From: Microcoleus sp. FACHB-1515
Lineage (GTDB): Bacteria > Cyanobacteriota > Cyanobacteriia > Elainellales > Elainellaceae
DNA length: 64,000 nucleotides
Assembly: GCF_014696105.1 (NCBI RefSeq)
Contig: NZ_JACJPO010000027.1
Span: 1-64,000, forward strand
Direction of reading: 5' to 3'
Shown here piece by piece: positions 26,695 to 36,569 of this stretch; positions within the stretch are counted from its first letter, which is position 1; every line of letters starts with the position of its first letter. Made by a program: the position numbers and the translations under genes. Under the pieces are notes generated by a model, which saw only the letters and a program-made list of their open reading frames with translations, had not been told where the DNA came from and did not search any database.

Positions 26695-26713
26695 GAGTTC
26701 ATAATATCTTTTG

Positions 26714-26754
26714 AGTATGATACTGCAATTAAATAAGTATTTGACATATAGTAT
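26714..26754. promoter_or_regulatory. LysR-type operator cluster
   Basis: A perfect dyad ATACT-N11-AGTAT occupies 26720-26740, matching the T-N11-A rule of LysR boxes. Two more AGTAT half-sites occur at 26714-26718 and 26750-26754. It directly abuts the -35 of the aspartoacylase promoter, the position expected for activation. Confidence 0.7.
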
Positions 26755-26769
26755 TTGCTTCTCTAGAGT
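26741..26769 (+). promoter_or_regulatory. sigma70-type promoter of the aspartoacylase gene
   Basis: TTGACA at 26741-26746 is followed after exactly 17 bases by TAGAGT at 26764-26769. Transcription would begin about 26776, some 28 bases before the ATG at 26804. Confidence 0.7.
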
Positions 26770-26803
26770 GAAACCAACCAGTGAAAATAATTGAAGACTC
26801 GAT

Positions 26804-27721
26804 ATGAATCAGCGTCCTTCGGAGATGGTGCCTAGATCGATTCGACGAGTGGCGATCGTGGGTGGAACGCATGGAAATGAATGGACGGGAGTTTATCTAG
26901 TCAAGAAGTTGGAGCAGTTTCCCGCTTCAATCGAACGGCCAACGCTTGAGTGCATCACGCTGCTTGCCAATCCAAAAGCAATTGCGGCCAACCGACGCTA
27001 TATCGATCGAGATTTGAATCGTTGCTTTGGCAGTGCGGACTTGTCGAATGCAAAGCTGACCAGTTATGAAGATCAACGTGCTAAAGAAATTGCGACCCAA
27101 CTGGGACCAAAAGATCATCCCAAGGTTGATTTCATCATTGACCTGCATAGCACCACTGCCAATATGGGATTAACGATTTTACCAACAACAAAGCATCCCT
27201 TCAATTTGCGACTCGCGGCCTATTTAAGTCACCTGCATCCCGACGTTCGCGTGTGCTGCGGCGTGCAGTGCAGTCAAGATTCGCCCATGCTGCGATCGCT
27301 CTCGCCTTTCGGTTGCACGATTGAAGTGGGCGCGATCGCTCAAGGCGTTTTGGATGCTCAGTCACTTCAGCAAACGGAGATATTAATTCACGCAATTTTG
27401 GATTATCTTGATGTGATTAATCAGGGAACGCCATTGCCTGCACCCTCCGATTTAACTTTGTATCAGGCGATCGCATCGGTGGATTATCCTCGCAATTCAG
27501 CAGGTGAACTGCAAGCAATGATTCATCCTCAACTCCAGTTCAAAGACTATGAGCCGCTGCACAATGGCGCACCAATGTTTCTCAGTTTCACGGGAGAAAC
27601 TATTCCATATCAAGGGGAAGATTTAGTTTACCCAGTCTTTATCAATGAAGCGGCTTATTACGAGAAAAAGATCGCGATCGTCTTAACAAAAAGACAGCAG
27701 TTCAAACTGGAAACGGCATAA
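26804..27721 (+). CDS. aspartoacylase / succinylglutamate desuccinylase family
   Basis: A 305-residue zinc amidohydrolase that should cleave N-acyl-aspartate or a related N-acyl amino acid. Zinc ligands are in GGTHGNEWTG (His, Glu; residue ~21) and DLHSTTANMG (His; ~112); DRDLNRCF carries substrate-binding Arg/Asn, and CTIEVGAIAQG holds the catalytic Glu near 180. Length and motif spacing match mammalian-type aspartoacylase. It has its own promoter and a divergent LysR regulator. Confidence 0.88.
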   Translation: MNQRPSEMVPRSIRRVAIVGGTHGNEWTGVYLVKKLEQFPASIERPTLECITLLANPKAIAANRRYIDRDLNRCFGSADLSNAKLTSYEDQRAKEIATQLGPKDHPKVDFIIDLHSTTANMGLTILPTTKHPFNLRLAAYLSHLHPDVRVCCGVQCSQDSPMLRSLSPFGCTIEVGAIAQGVLDAQSLQQTEILIHAILDYLDVINQGTPLPAPSDLTLYQAIASVDYPRNSAGELQAMIHPQLQFKDYEPLHNGAPMFLSFTGETIPYQGEDLVYPVFINEAAYYEKKIAIVLTKRQQFKLETA

Positions 27722-27822
27722 CCTTGCAAGCAGCGATCGATGATTAGATTAATGCTTGAAATTCAATCCAAAGCAAGATGATTGATTGCGAATAAAATCA
27801 AGTGGATCAAGTGGAGATTCTT

Positions 27823-28368
27823 ATGGCAAATCGGAGTTCGGGTTGTCTTGGCTGTTTAGGAAGCTTGGTTATTTTAACTTTTTTTGGTTCAATTTTCTTT
27901 GGTGGTGGAGTTCTTATGCGGGTTGCTGGGTTTCAGTTTGTTCTGGGCAATCCAGTTGACCAGCAACGGTTCATGATGAACTATATGAGTGATTTAGAAG
28001 CCAAGCAAAAAATAGCAGCGAATGCTGTTCAAAGGTTTCACAATCAGCTCGGTCAAGGACAATGCGAAGAGATTTATGAACAAGCCAATGAAATTCTCAA
28101 AAGCAGCCAAAGTCAAGCAGAATTGGTTCGTTTCTGTGCAACAGTACAACGCGAATTTGGATCTGTGGAATCAACTGAGCAAATTGATTGGTGGGGACAA
28201 CCTGCCAATCAACAAGCTGATCAGTATATTCTGACTCGATACAATACACGGTTTTCAAACGCATCTGCTCAAGAAATATTCGTTTGGCTGGTGAAGGATG
28301 ATAAAGCTGAACTTGTTTCTTATCAAGTCAACCCATCAACTCCTCCATCTGAAATTAACAGAACGTAA
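27823..28368 (+). CDS. membrane-anchored hypothetical protein, DUF4019-like
   Basis: A 181-residue protein. The start is the ATG at 27823 with GGAG 7 bases upstream. A Cys/Gly-rich N-terminus (SSGCLGCLG) leads into one hydrophobic segment (about 10-35), then a soluble domain with QRFHNQLGQGQCEEIYEQA and YNTRFSNASAQEIFVWL, which resembles small NTF2-like DUF4019/DUF3887 domains. The domain should face the periplasm. No operon partner is evident. Confidence 0.6.
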   Translation: MANRSSGCLGCLGSLVILTFFGSIFFGGGVLMRVAGFQFVLGNPVDQQRFMMNYMSDLEAKQKIAANAVQRFHNQLGQGQCEEIYEQANEILKSSQSQAELVRFCATVQREFGSVESTEQIDWWGQPANQQADQYILTRYNTRFSNASAQEIFVWLVKDDKAELVSYQVNPSTPPSEINRT

Positions 28369-28816
28369 TTTGAATCTAGTAAAGCGGCCTCGTTCTTCCA
28401 ATTGGTTCAACAGTTCGCTTCATGGCGAGGCCACAAGCGTCAGCATTCTTTAGCCGAATAATTGCAAAATTCAGCAAGAGAATATGGATTTGAGCGAACA
28501 CCGCACCTGGCAACGATCGAAGCGCTTCCGACTCAAATTCAAGCAACGCATAAATTGCGAAGATCCTGCTACTGCAAACGCAGGTCGCGATCGATTCAGG
28601 TGCAGGTATGATATCGAGCACATTTCACCGCGCTGAATGGAAGCTCAAGTCCCAAAACGAATTAAGCCTGTCAATCCAACCCACTGAAATGAGTTTGCGC
28701 TTTCAGCCGGAAATTGATTTCACGGCTTTTGCCCCAGTCCTGTTTGTAGAGGAATGACAGCCGAATATAGAAATTTGATGAAGCGATCGCGTTAGCGCCC
28801 AAAACGATATCGCCCC
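28369..28816. other. 448-base region without a clear gene
   Basis: Convergent intergenic region between the DUF4019-like gene and hisG. Short frames on both strands are not protein-like in a consistent way; they could be remnants of a decayed gene. No repeat or RNA gene was recognised. Confidence 0.4.
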
Positions 28817-29461
28817 TCAACTTGCGACAGTCGCCAAATCGCGAATCTGCTCGATCGCCTGCTTCACATCATCTCGATTGATGCGATAGCTGAGCGGATG
28901 GGCAATCAGGCGAGCCGTGCTGTCGAACAGGCGATCGATTTCCACCAGATTGTTTTCCTTGAGGGTGCGTCCCGTTGCCACCAAATCGACGATCGCCTCA
29001 GACATTCCGGTAATTGGCCCCAACTCCACCGAGCCATACAGCGGCACAATCTCCACAGGCAGATCGAGACTGTCAAAGTATTCGCGAGCGCAATTGACAA
29101 ACTTCGATGCGATGCGGCAGTGCGGCGGCAGTTCCAAAGCCGACTTATACCCGCTTTCCTGCTTCACCGCCACCGACAGCCGACAGCCACCAAACCCCAA
29201 ATCCACCAGATGCGCCACCTGCGGCTGCTTCTCGCGCAAAATGTCATATCCGACAATACCAAGTTGCGCCTGCCCATACTCAACATACACAGGCACATCG
29301 TAATTTCGCACCAAGATCGCCTTGGCCGTGTGCGACGCATCCCAAATCTCAAGCTGACGGTTCGCCGAATCGAGAAACGCGCTGAAATCCCAACCGATCG
29401 CCTGAAACAGCCGAATACTCTCCTCTAACAATCCACCCTTCGGCAACGCAACCGTAATCAT
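28817..29461 (-). CDS. hisG: ATP phosphoribosyltransferase, short form
   Basis: A 214-residue enzyme for the first step of histidine synthesis, condensing ATP and PRPP. It starts with [14 protein letters not shown], has [16 protein letters not shown] near residue 75, and the PRPP loop around [18 protein letters not shown] near residue 160. Lacking the regulatory C-terminal domain, it is the short form that normally needs HisZ; hisZ is not in the window. A second ATG two codons upstream (29467) is also possible. Confidence 0.92.
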   Translation of the reverse strand: MITVALPKGGLLEESIRLFQAIGWDFSAFLDSANRQLEIWDASHTAKAILVRNYDVPVYVEYGQAQLGIVGYDILREKQPQVAHLVDLGFGGCRLSVAVKQESGYKSALELPPHCRIASKFVNCAREYFDSLDLPVEIVPLYGSVELGPITGMSEAIVDLVATGRTLKENNLVEIDRLFDSTARLIAHPLSYRINRDDVKQAIEQIRDLATVAS

Positions 29462-29750
29462 TCCCATTCGCCCAAAACGCTTCTAGCAGTGTATCGCTTT
29501 GGACGAAGCATACCGCAACTAACGCCAGTCTATTCCAGCGCTGATGCGAGTCCGTTCCAGCGTTTCCAGACCACACACAACTGCCAGAGTCAGACAGAAT
29601 GTTTGTGAAGAATTTTCAGGCGCATTCGCAAGCATTCTACTCGCTGAGTTGATTTGACCTGTGTTAGAACGCTTGCATTTGGATGGGCAGTTTTGCGTGG
29701 GTTAGGACAGTGGGGTTGACTGCGGCAAGCAGCCCGATCGAATCAATCCT

Positions 29751-31778
29751 TTAGCGACACGGCAGCAGCATCGTAAACGTTGCACCCTTGCCGACACCTG
29801 CACTTTCAGCGTGAATTGTGCCGCCGTGCAGTTCAACGATATGTCGCACGATCGCCAGTCCCAAGCCCATACCGCCATACGTCCGCGTCGTCGAGCCGTC
29901 TTCTTGTCGGAAGCGATCGAACACATAGGGCAGAAATTCGGGAGCAATGCCAATGCCCGTGTCGGAGATGGTAAGACAAATGAAGGGACGCAGGATGCGG
30001 GATGCAGGAGGCGAAGTGGCTTCCATCTTTCCTCCCTCATCCTTCCTCCTTGCCAATCGCACATCAACGCGCCCGCCAGATGGCGTGAACTTAATCGCAT
30101 TGCCAATCAGGTTCCAGATTGCCTGATGCACATAGCGGGCATCAAGCCACAGCGGTTCGATCGCTTCGCCCTCATAGTGCAGTTCGACCGATTTGGCATC
30201 CGCAGCAAACTTGAGCGAGGCAATCACTTCGCAGGCGATCGCACCGAGATCAGCGGCAGCAGGCTGAAGCTGAATGCGTCCGGTGATGACATAAGAAGCA
30301 TCCAGCAGTTCGTTGATGATCTGCGCCTGAAGATCGGCGTTGCGTCCGATCATCTCGATCGCGTGGTTGGTCATGTCGTCGAAGGCTCGCGTTTGCAGAA
30401 TTTGTGCCCAGCCGGAAATGACGTTGAGCGGCGTTCGCAGTTCGTGCGACAGAGTCGAAAGAAATTCGTCTTTGAGGCGGTTGAGCGTTTGCGCCTGTCG
30501 ATAAAGCTGGGCGTTGTCGATCGCGATCGCCGTCCGACGTGCCAGTTCTTCGGCCAAGGCGACTTCTGCGGGCGTATAGGCCGCCGATCGCACAAGCTGC
30601 ATGAGGCCAAGAGCGCGATCGTGAGCGATTAGCGGCAGCAACAGACAAGCTTGAGCCGCCATCGATCGACAGGCGGCGATCGCATCGGCGTTTGTATCAA
30701 ACAGCGTTTCACAAATGCCTTCTTCCAGCAAGCGGGCGGGCAGCAGTTGCATCAAATCGGTTCGCAAGCTGTGCTGCCGATAGTGGTCGGCCAAGGCTTC
30801 AAGCTGCAACTGAGAGACAGGATCGGCAGCGGCGATCGCGATCGGCGTGAGACAGCCAGCTTCCAGCGCAAAAATCAAACAGCCATCGGCGAGAAACGGC
30901 ACGATCGATCCTGCGGCCTGCGTGATGCTGCTCTCTTCCAGAGAGGCATGAAGAATTTTGCTCACCTCGGCCAAAAAAGCTGATCGCTGTTCTGCAAGTT
31001 CTGCGGTTGAGCGCACCGCCTGTTCGCGTCGCAAAAGCTGGTCGCGTTCGGCTTCAATCTGCTTGCGACTCGTGATGTCATGGGCAAGAACGGCTAGTCC
31101 TTGCGCTGTTGGATAAGCTTGAATTTCTAGCCAGGCATTGTACTGGGGGCAAAACGCTTCAAGCTGAGCGGTCTGACCCGTTTCGATCGAGCGATGCAAC
31201 GCCTGCTCAAAATCCGAGCCTTCCATTTTTGACAGCCAGTTCCAAATCGACTGCCCAATCAATTCGGCAGACGTAGTATGCAGCAGCTCTGTACCCCGCG
31301 AATTCACATAGCAAATCTGCCACTGGCGATCGAGCAGGTAGAATCCATCATTGCTGTTGGCGATCGTCTGGAGAATTTCTGCTGTGGCAGCGGGCGATTG
31401 TGTGTCGGGAGGCCACGATCGCCCTGGAAACGGGACCCGCCCGATCAGCGCACTGAGCAAGCTGCCTTCGAGCAAAAATAAACTGAGGTTTACCGCATCG
31501 GCAGGCGGAAGCAGCCAGCCGGAATTGCTGATAGCGCCGTTTTGCACCGCTTCGATCGAATGAAGATCGAACAAGCTGTAGAAGACAATTGCGCCTGCCA
31601 GCGCGGTACTGAGCAAGCCCGTTTTGATGTTGCCATACCAAGCACTCAGGGCGATCGCAGGAATCAGGCACAGAAAAGGCGCAACGGCAATCAGTGAGCC
31701 AAGCAGCAGCTTTAGCCCCAGAGCCACACCCACCAGCCCAACCGCCGCGATCGCAGTATTGCCAAAAAAGCGGAACAC
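29751..31778 (-). CDS. membrane sensor histidine kinase (DUF4118-PAS-GAF-HisKA-HATPase)
   Basis: A 675-residue kinase. Residues 1-110 hold about four membrane helices of the KdpD-like DUF4118 type; a PAS domain follows (about 125-240), then a GAF domain (270-420), the HisKA helix with phospho-acceptor His in [13 protein letters not shown] near 440, and the ATPase with N-box [20 protein letters not shown] and GMGLGLAIV. An extra ~14-residue Lys/Glu/Pro-rich stretch between N- and G1-boxes derives from a low-complexity DNA segment (29980-30053). No response regulator is adjacent. Confidence 0.88.
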   Translation of the reverse strand: MFRFFGNTAIAAVGLVGVALGLKLLLGSLIAVAPFLCLIPAIALSAWYGNIKTGLLSTALAGAIVFYSLFDLHSIEAVQNGAISNSGWLLPPADAVNLSLFLLEGSLLSALIGRVPFPGRSWPPDTQSPAATAEILQTIANSNDGFYLLDRQWQICYVNSRGTELLHTTSAELIGQSIWNWLSKMEGSDFEQALHRSIETGQTAQLEAFCPQYNAWLEIQAYPTAQGLAVLAHDITSRKQIEAERDQLLRREQAVRSTAELAEQRSAFLAEVSKILHASLEESSITQAAGSIVPFLADGCLIFALEAGCLTPIAIAAADPVSQLQLEALADHYRQHSLRTDLMQLLPARLLEEGICETLFDTNADAIAACRSMAAQACLLLPLIAHDRALGLMQLVRSAAYTPAEVALAEELARRTAIAIDNAQLYRQAQTLNRLKDEFLSTLSHELRTPLNVISGWAQILQTRAFDDMTNHAIEMIGRNADLQAQIINELLDASYVITGRIQLQPAAADLGAIACEVIASLKFAADAKSVELHYEGEAIEPLWLDARYVHQAIWNLIGNAIKFTPSGGRVDVRLARRKDEGGKMEATSPPASRILRPFICLTISDTGIGIAPEFLPYVFDRFRQEDGSTTRTYGGMGLGLAIVRHIVELHGGTIHAESAGVGKGATFTMLLPCR

Positions 31779-31901
31779 AAAGAATGCTCCTCACGCCCAA
31801 CGTCCAGCGATACGCATCCCAAAACCGAGAAGCAGCACCATCTTTATTGAAGCTCGGCTGCGCTCATTGTGCCCTCTTCCGCAATCAGGAAAGACGTTGC
31901 T

Positions 31902-33488
31902 TCAAGTGGTGAAGTTTTTGCGATCGAGTGTCGAAGCTCTGACGCGATCGAGCAGCAGTGAAAAGTTGCCTGATCGAATCAGTGTGCCATTTCTCTGCTG
32001 AAGGATATCGAGATCTTGGAAGCGCACGCCGCTCCCCAGTTGAATCTGGTCTTGATTGACCTGAAAATCTGTGATTCGATCGCGTCCGGCAATCTGCTCA
32101 AAGCGAAACAGGTCGCGGCCTTTTCCTCCGATCAGGCGATCGCTGCCGCCGCCGCCCACTAGCAGATCGCGCCCTTCATCGCCCTGCAAAGTGTCGCCCC
32201 CTCCATTGCCAAACAGTTGATCGCTGCCTGCCTTGCCAAGCAAGCGATCGCTGTTGCCCAGTCCAGTCAAAATGTCATCGCCCACTGTTCCAATCAGGCG
32301 ATCGCGTCTTGCCGTTCCCACGATGCGATTGGGTTGCGGATTCGGTTCCGGGTTGGGTTCCGGGTTGGGGTCTGGATTCGGTTCCGGGTCGGGTGGCGGA
32401 TCAGGAATCGGTGTAGAAATTCGATAGATCGTACCATTGTTGTAGTCGGCGAGGTAGAGGTTGCCTGCGCGGTCTTCCCCAAACGTCGAGATGTTGAAAT
32501 CCGTGTTGGTGATCAGACGAGTTTGTGCAGCGGAGCCATTGCGCTGCAAGCCGAGAATGGCTCCTGTGAGGAAATCGCCGTAAATGTAAATGCCTTGCAT
32601 GGCGCGAGACGCACCGCGATAGACATATCCACCCGTGACCGATTGGCCCACAGTGCGGGGATATTCGGTGATCGGCAGCGTCAGACCTGCGGTTTGATCA
32701 GTGGGATTGTTGAACTCCTGCGTGCCTTCAAACAAGCGCCAGCCGTAATTTTCGCCACCCGGACTGTTGGCGGGCTGAAAGTTGATTTCTTCCCGTGCGC
32801 CCTGGCCGACATCACCAATGTACAAATCTCCGGTGAGGCGATCGAACGAAAATCGCCAGGGATTACGCAGGCCAGACGCCCAAATTTCATCGCGAGTTTG
32901 ATCGTTCGGGTCGCGACTGCCAACAAACGGATTGGATTGCGGATTTGTATAGGTTTGCCCAGAAACATCGATGCGAAGAATTTTTCCCAGCAGCGAATTG
33001 GGATTTTGGGCGTTGTTGTTCGGGTCGCCGCTGCCGCCACCGTCGCCCGTCGCAATGTAGAGAAAGCCATCGCGCCCAAAGGCCAACTGACCGCCTTTGT
33101 GATTGGTGAGGTTATTGGGCTGATCGATCGTCAGGACAATTTCTTCGCTGCTGGCATCGGCCAAATTGGAATTGGTTGCGTTGCGGCGATAGCGAGCGAT
33201 CACCGTGTCGCCCGATCGATTAATGTAGTTGACGTAGAATTCGCCATCATTGGCATAGTCGGGCGAGAAGGCCAAACCCAGCAAGCCCTGTTCGCCATTG
33301 TTGCGGACTCGACTGCTGATGTCGAGAAACGGCTGACTGAGCTTTTGGCCGTTTTGCAAAATCTGAATTTGGCCTGTCTGCTCCACAACAAACAGGCGAT
33401 CGTCACTGCCCGTCTGGGCAATGGCGACGGGCTGCGTTAGATCTGTGGCGATCGGCGTAAAATTCAGCGTGAGGTTTTCAAGTGACAT
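31902..33488 (-). CDS. PQQ-dependent sugar dehydrogenase with RTX calcium-binding repeats
   Basis: A 528-residue protein. Residues 1-350 form a beta-propeller of the glucose/sorbosone dehydrogenase family (VVEQTGQIQIL, GLLGLAFSPDY, YIATGDGGGSGDPNNNAQNP, GLRNPWRFSFD, ENYGWRLFEG). A Pro-Glu-Asn repeat linker (360-385) leads to hemolysin-type repeats with GGxGxDxL-like nonapeptides (GGGGSDRLIGGKGRD) to the end. There is no N-terminal signal peptide, as expected for type I secretion. It likely oxidises an extracellular sugar if PQQ is available. Confidence 0.85.
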   Translation of the reverse strand: MSLENLTLNFTPIATDLTQPVAIAQTGSDDRLFVVEQTGQIQILQNGQKLSQPFLDISSRVRNNGEQGLLGLAFSPDYANDGEFYVNYINRSGDTVIARYRRNATNSNLADASSEEIVLTIDQPNNLTNHKGGQLAFGRDGFLYIATGDGGGSGDPNNNAQNPNSLLGKILRIDVSGQTYTNPQSNPFVGSRDPNDQTRDEIWASGLRNPWRFSFDRLTGDLYIGDVGQGAREEINFQPANSPGGENYGWRLFEGTQEFNNPTDQTAGLTLPITEYPRTVGQSVTGGYVYRGASRAMQGIYIYGDFLTGAILGLQRNGSAAQTRLITNTDFNISTFGEDRAGNLYLADYNNGTIYRISTPIPDPPPDPEPNPDPNPEPNPEPNPQPNRIVGTARRDRLIGTVGDDILTGLGNSDRLLGKAGSDQLFGNGGGDTLQGDEGRDLLVGGGGSDRLIGGKGRDLFRFEQIAGRDRITDFQVNQDQIQLGSGVRFQDLDILQQRNGTLIRSGNFSLLLDRVRASTLDRKNFTT

Positions 33489-33585
33489 GGTGCAATTGGA
33501 ATTCTCTATTGCCTATTGCACTGGATTTATCGCCAAGACAGGCAAGCTGTAATTTTTTGCAATGTTGACGCAAAGGAAGATTACG

Positions 33586-34794
33586 CTACAGCAACATTCC
33601 AGCGATCGTTGCCGTCATGAAGCAGGCCAGCGTTCCGCCGATCATCGCTCGCACACCCAGTCTTGCCAAGTCTGATTGGCGATTGGGCGCAAGACCACCG
33701 ATGCCGCCGATTTGAATACCAATCGAGCCGAGGTTCGCAAAGCCACACAGGGCATAGGTGGCGATTACGATCGCTCGTTCTGAGATGGCGCGACTTTCGA
33801 TCAGTCCTTGGAGTTGCGTGTAGGCGATGAACTCGTTGAGAATGGTGCGCGTCCCCAGCAGCGTTCCGACTTCGCCCGCATCCGCCCAGGGAATGCCCAT
33901 TAGCCACGCGAGGGGCGCAAGCAGAAACGACAAGATCAACTCCAGCGACAGGGTGGGCAAGCCAAACAGACCGCCAATCCAGCCCAAGAGCGCGTTAAAC
34001 ATCGCCAGCAGTGCCAAAAACGCAATGATGATCGCGCCGACATTCAGCGCCAAGCGCAGCCCGTCTAGCGCACCACTGGCGGCAGCATCGATCGCATTGG
34101 CCGAAGTCCGCTCCACTTTGATCGTGACTTCGCCTGCGGTGGGAGACGCTTCGGTTTCGGGATACATCAGCTTGGAGATCGCCAAAGCTGCCGGAGCGGA
34201 CATCACCGAGGCGGCGATCAGGTGTTCAGCCGGAATGCCAAACGAAATGTAAGCCGCCATGACGCCGCCGGAAATCGTGGCAAAGCCTCCGGTCATGACG
34301 GCATGAAGCTCGGATTGCGTCATTGTCGGTACATACGGCTTGATCAGCAGCGGAGCTTCCGTTTGTCCCACAAAGATGTTGCCTGCCGCCGAAAGCGATT
34401 CTGATCCGGACGTTCTGAGGGTGCGAATCATCACAAAAGCGATCGCGCCGACGATGCGCTGCAAAATCCCGTAGTGATACAGCACGGTGATGAATGACGA
34501 GAAAAAGATGATCGTTGGCAGCACTTTGAAGGCGAAAAAGAAATCTCTGAAGTTTTCGCCAAACACAAAGGACGCGCCTGCATCCGTGAAGTCCAAAAAC
34601 CGCCCGACCAGACCGCCCAGCCAGCTAAACACGGCAAAGCCAAACGGCGTCCGCAAAATCAACAGCGCAAACACAAGCTGAATGGCAATCCCCCACAAGA
34701 CGGGACGCCAGCGAATCGCCCGCCGATCGATCGACAGCAGATAAGCAATTCCTGTGAACACCAACAGTCCCAACAGCGAAATTAGCCGTTCCAT
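33586..34794 (-). CDS. nupC: concentrative nucleoside transporter (NupC/CNT)
   Basis: A 402-residue inner-membrane cation-nucleoside symporter with about ten hydrophobic segments. CNT signatures include GQTEAPLLIKPYV near residue 145 and GFATISGGVMAAY near 170 and a C-terminal NEFIAYTQL block (~310). Its ATG lies 13 bases inside the end of the creatininase gene, so they are translationally linked; the pair suggests salvage of a nitrogenous compound. Confidence 0.9.
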   Translation of the reverse strand: MERLISLLGLLVFTGIAYLLSIDRRAIRWRPVLWGIAIQLVFALLILRTPFGFAVFSWLGGLVGRFLDFTDAGASFVFGENFRDFFFAFKVLPTIIFFSSFITVLYHYGILQRIVGAIAFVMIRTLRTSGSESLSAAGNIFVGQTEAPLLIKPYVPTMTQSELHAVMTGGFATISGGVMAAYISFGIPAEHLIAASVMSAPAALAISKLMYPETEASPTAGEVTIKVERTSANAIDAAASGALDGLRLALNVGAIIIAFLALLAMFNALLGWIGGLFGLPTLSLELILSFLLAPLAWLMGIPWADAGEVGTLLGTRTILNEFIAYTQLQGLIESRAISERAIVIATYALCGFANLGSIGIQIGGIGGLAPNRQSDLARLGVRAMIGGTLACFMTATIAGMLL

Positions 34795-35612
34795 GATTCA
34801 CCCCTCGATCGCCACACCTGCGGCTGCTGAAAACGATAAATATCGCGAATCACCTTCACCCAGCCATCGGAAACTGAGGCCATGATGCGATCGCCTTTTT
34901 CGCGGGTCGCAACAGTGGCATCGCCCATCACGCCGCTGCGAGATAGATCGCGAGTCGTCCAGGCAAACGGCAACTTGTCCTCCATGCTCAGCAAGCTGGC
35001 TTCCGGTAGCTGCTGCGGATATTCGCACACCGCCGCGTCCATATTCACCTGATCTGGCAAAATCGACAGCAAAACGCTGGTTTCTGCATCTCCGGCATGA
35101 ATGCCCAGTTCCTTTTCTTTGTCCGTCAGCAATTCACCTGCATTGTGCGGCACACGCCAGGTAAACAGCGGAAACACGCAAAAATCCTCATATTTCTGAT
35201 GTAGATCGCGGGCGACAATTTCCATCACCTGCGGCTGACCGCCATGTGCGTTCATCAAAACCAGCTTGCGAAAGCCCGATCGATATAAGCTTTCCGCCAC
35301 TTCGATCAGCGTGGTCATCAGCGTCGTGGCAGACAGCGTGATCGTGCCGGGAAAGTGCCAGTGTTCGTTTGATTTGCCGTAGCACAGAGTTGGCAGCGCA
35401 AAGGCGGGAATGTCGGCTTCCAGTTTCTCCAAAGCTTGACCGAGGACGGCGGTGGCGATCGCGGCATCCACCACAATTGGCAGGTGGGGGCCGTGCTGCT
35501 CGATCGCGCCGACAGGCTGAATGACCACGACGTTCGCCTTGTCGGGCATCGCCTCCACGTCAGTCCAACTCAGATACGGAAAAAATCGATCGGGCGGAAT
35601 AAAGCTGTGCAT
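34782..35612 (-). CDS. creatininase-family amidohydrolase
   Basis: A 276-residue metal-dependent amidohydrolase. Motifs are QPVGAIEQHGPHLP near residue 32 (Glu, His ligands), the Asp in VVDAAIA, VLMNAHGGQ near 120 and HAGDAETS near 170. The ATG at 35612 has GAGGTG five bases upstream. Family members act on creatinine or on flavin- and cofactor-like amides (MftE, ArfB), so the substrate is open. It overlaps nupC. Confidence 0.85.
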   Translation of the reverse strand: MHSFIPPDRFFPYLSWTDVEAMPDKANVVVIQPVGAIEQHGPHLPIVVDAAIATAVLGQALEKLEADIPAFALPTLCYGKSNEHWHFPGTITLSATTLMTTLIEVAESLYRSGFRKLVLMNAHGGQPQVMEIVARDLHQKYEDFCVFPLFTWRVPHNAGELLTDKEKELGIHAGDAETSVLLSILPDQVNMDAAVCEYPQQLPEASLLSMEDKLPFAWTTRDLSRSGVMGDATVATREKGDRIMASVSDGWVKVIRDIYRFQQPQVWRSRGESWNG

Positions 35613-35728
35613 GATGCACCTCGACTCACGCTCGTATTCTACCGAAGCTGGAAGCGCGAAACTGTAACGGTTGATGGCAGAAAGGTGTCGGGTGTCGGAT
35701 GTCGGCAAACCGCCTTCTGCCATCTGGT

Positions 35729-36340
35729 TTAGCGGGGTTGTTCCAGGCGATCGAGATAGCGACTGAGCGCAAACGCCATATCGCCTCGCGTCATCGGCAG
35801 GCTAGGGTTAATGCGGTTTTCGGCATCGGTATTGACAAAGCCTTCATAGAGCGCGGTTGCCATTGACTTTTGTGCCCAAGTCGGGATTTGGGCGGAGTCG
35901 GGGTACTGGCTGAGGACTTCCGCGATCGTCTGTTCGGGAAACTGAAACACGCCATACGCTTGCGCGAAAATCGAAAAGGCTTCGGCACGAGAAACGCGCT
36001 GTTCTGGGAAAAACAAATTGTCGCGATAGCCCGTCATCACTCCAGTTCGCAGCACGGTTTGAATGTCGCTGTATGCCCAATGATTCGACGGCACATCACG
36101 GACTTGAATCCTGTTGGGATTGGGTGGCGTCCGATCGCTCAGTTGAAACGATCGCACCAAAATACTTGCCAGTTCTGCGCGACTGAGAAATTCACTTTCG
36201 CGAAAATCACCGCCCGTCGTGCGGCTCATGTAGCCCGCTTCGACGACACGATCGATCGGATTTTGAGCGGGTGTTTGTGCGACGGCAACACCTGCGAGCA
36301 TCATCGTTAAGGTCAACGCACTAATCCAACGCTGCATCAT
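35729..36340 (-). CDS. secreted SLH-domain protein
   Basis: A 203-residue protein with a signal peptide (hydrophobic core then GVAVAQ cleavage region at ~21) and two to three S-layer-homology repeats, e.g. VPSNHWAYSDIQTVLRTGVMTGY and MTRGDMAFALSRYL. SLH modules bind cell-wall polymers. Unlike cyanobacterial SLH porins it has no beta-barrel part, so it is a short wall- or periplasm-located protein. Confidence 0.82.
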   Translation of the reverse strand: MMQRWISALTLTMMLAGVAVAQTPAQNPIDRVVEAGYMSRTTGGDFRESEFLSRAELASILVRSFQLSDRTPPNPNRIQVRDVPSNHWAYSDIQTVLRTGVMTGYRDNLFFPEQRVSRAEAFSIFAQAYGVFQFPEQTIAEVLSQYPDSAQIPTWAQKSMATALYEGFVNTDAENRINPSLPMTRGDMAFALSRYLDRLEQPR

Positions 36341-36569
36341 CTCACACTCCTAACAAACCTCGGTCAATTCGACTTCAAACAAGGCGATCGATGTTCCTGA
36401 ATCTCCGTCTGTCCGGCAAAAAATTGTCAGGTTTGTGAAGCGATCGCCTCATCTTTAATCAAATTTGATCAACCCTGCAAATTGCAAAACTGCCCACCGC
36501 TAACAGCAGATTCCGAACATCCGCTGCTAAGATGCTTCTACCTAGTGTGTTTAGCTTGACTCCGCCGCA

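Noticed and set aside
28376-28621. 81-codon minus-strand frame
   Set aside because: Composition not convincing, no family recognised, no ribosome site. The region may be a decayed gene.
32217-33440. 407-codon plus-strand frame
   Set aside because: Antisense shadow of the sugar dehydrogenase gene; the repetitive Val/Arg/Gly pattern mirrors the RTX and Pro-rich coding strand.
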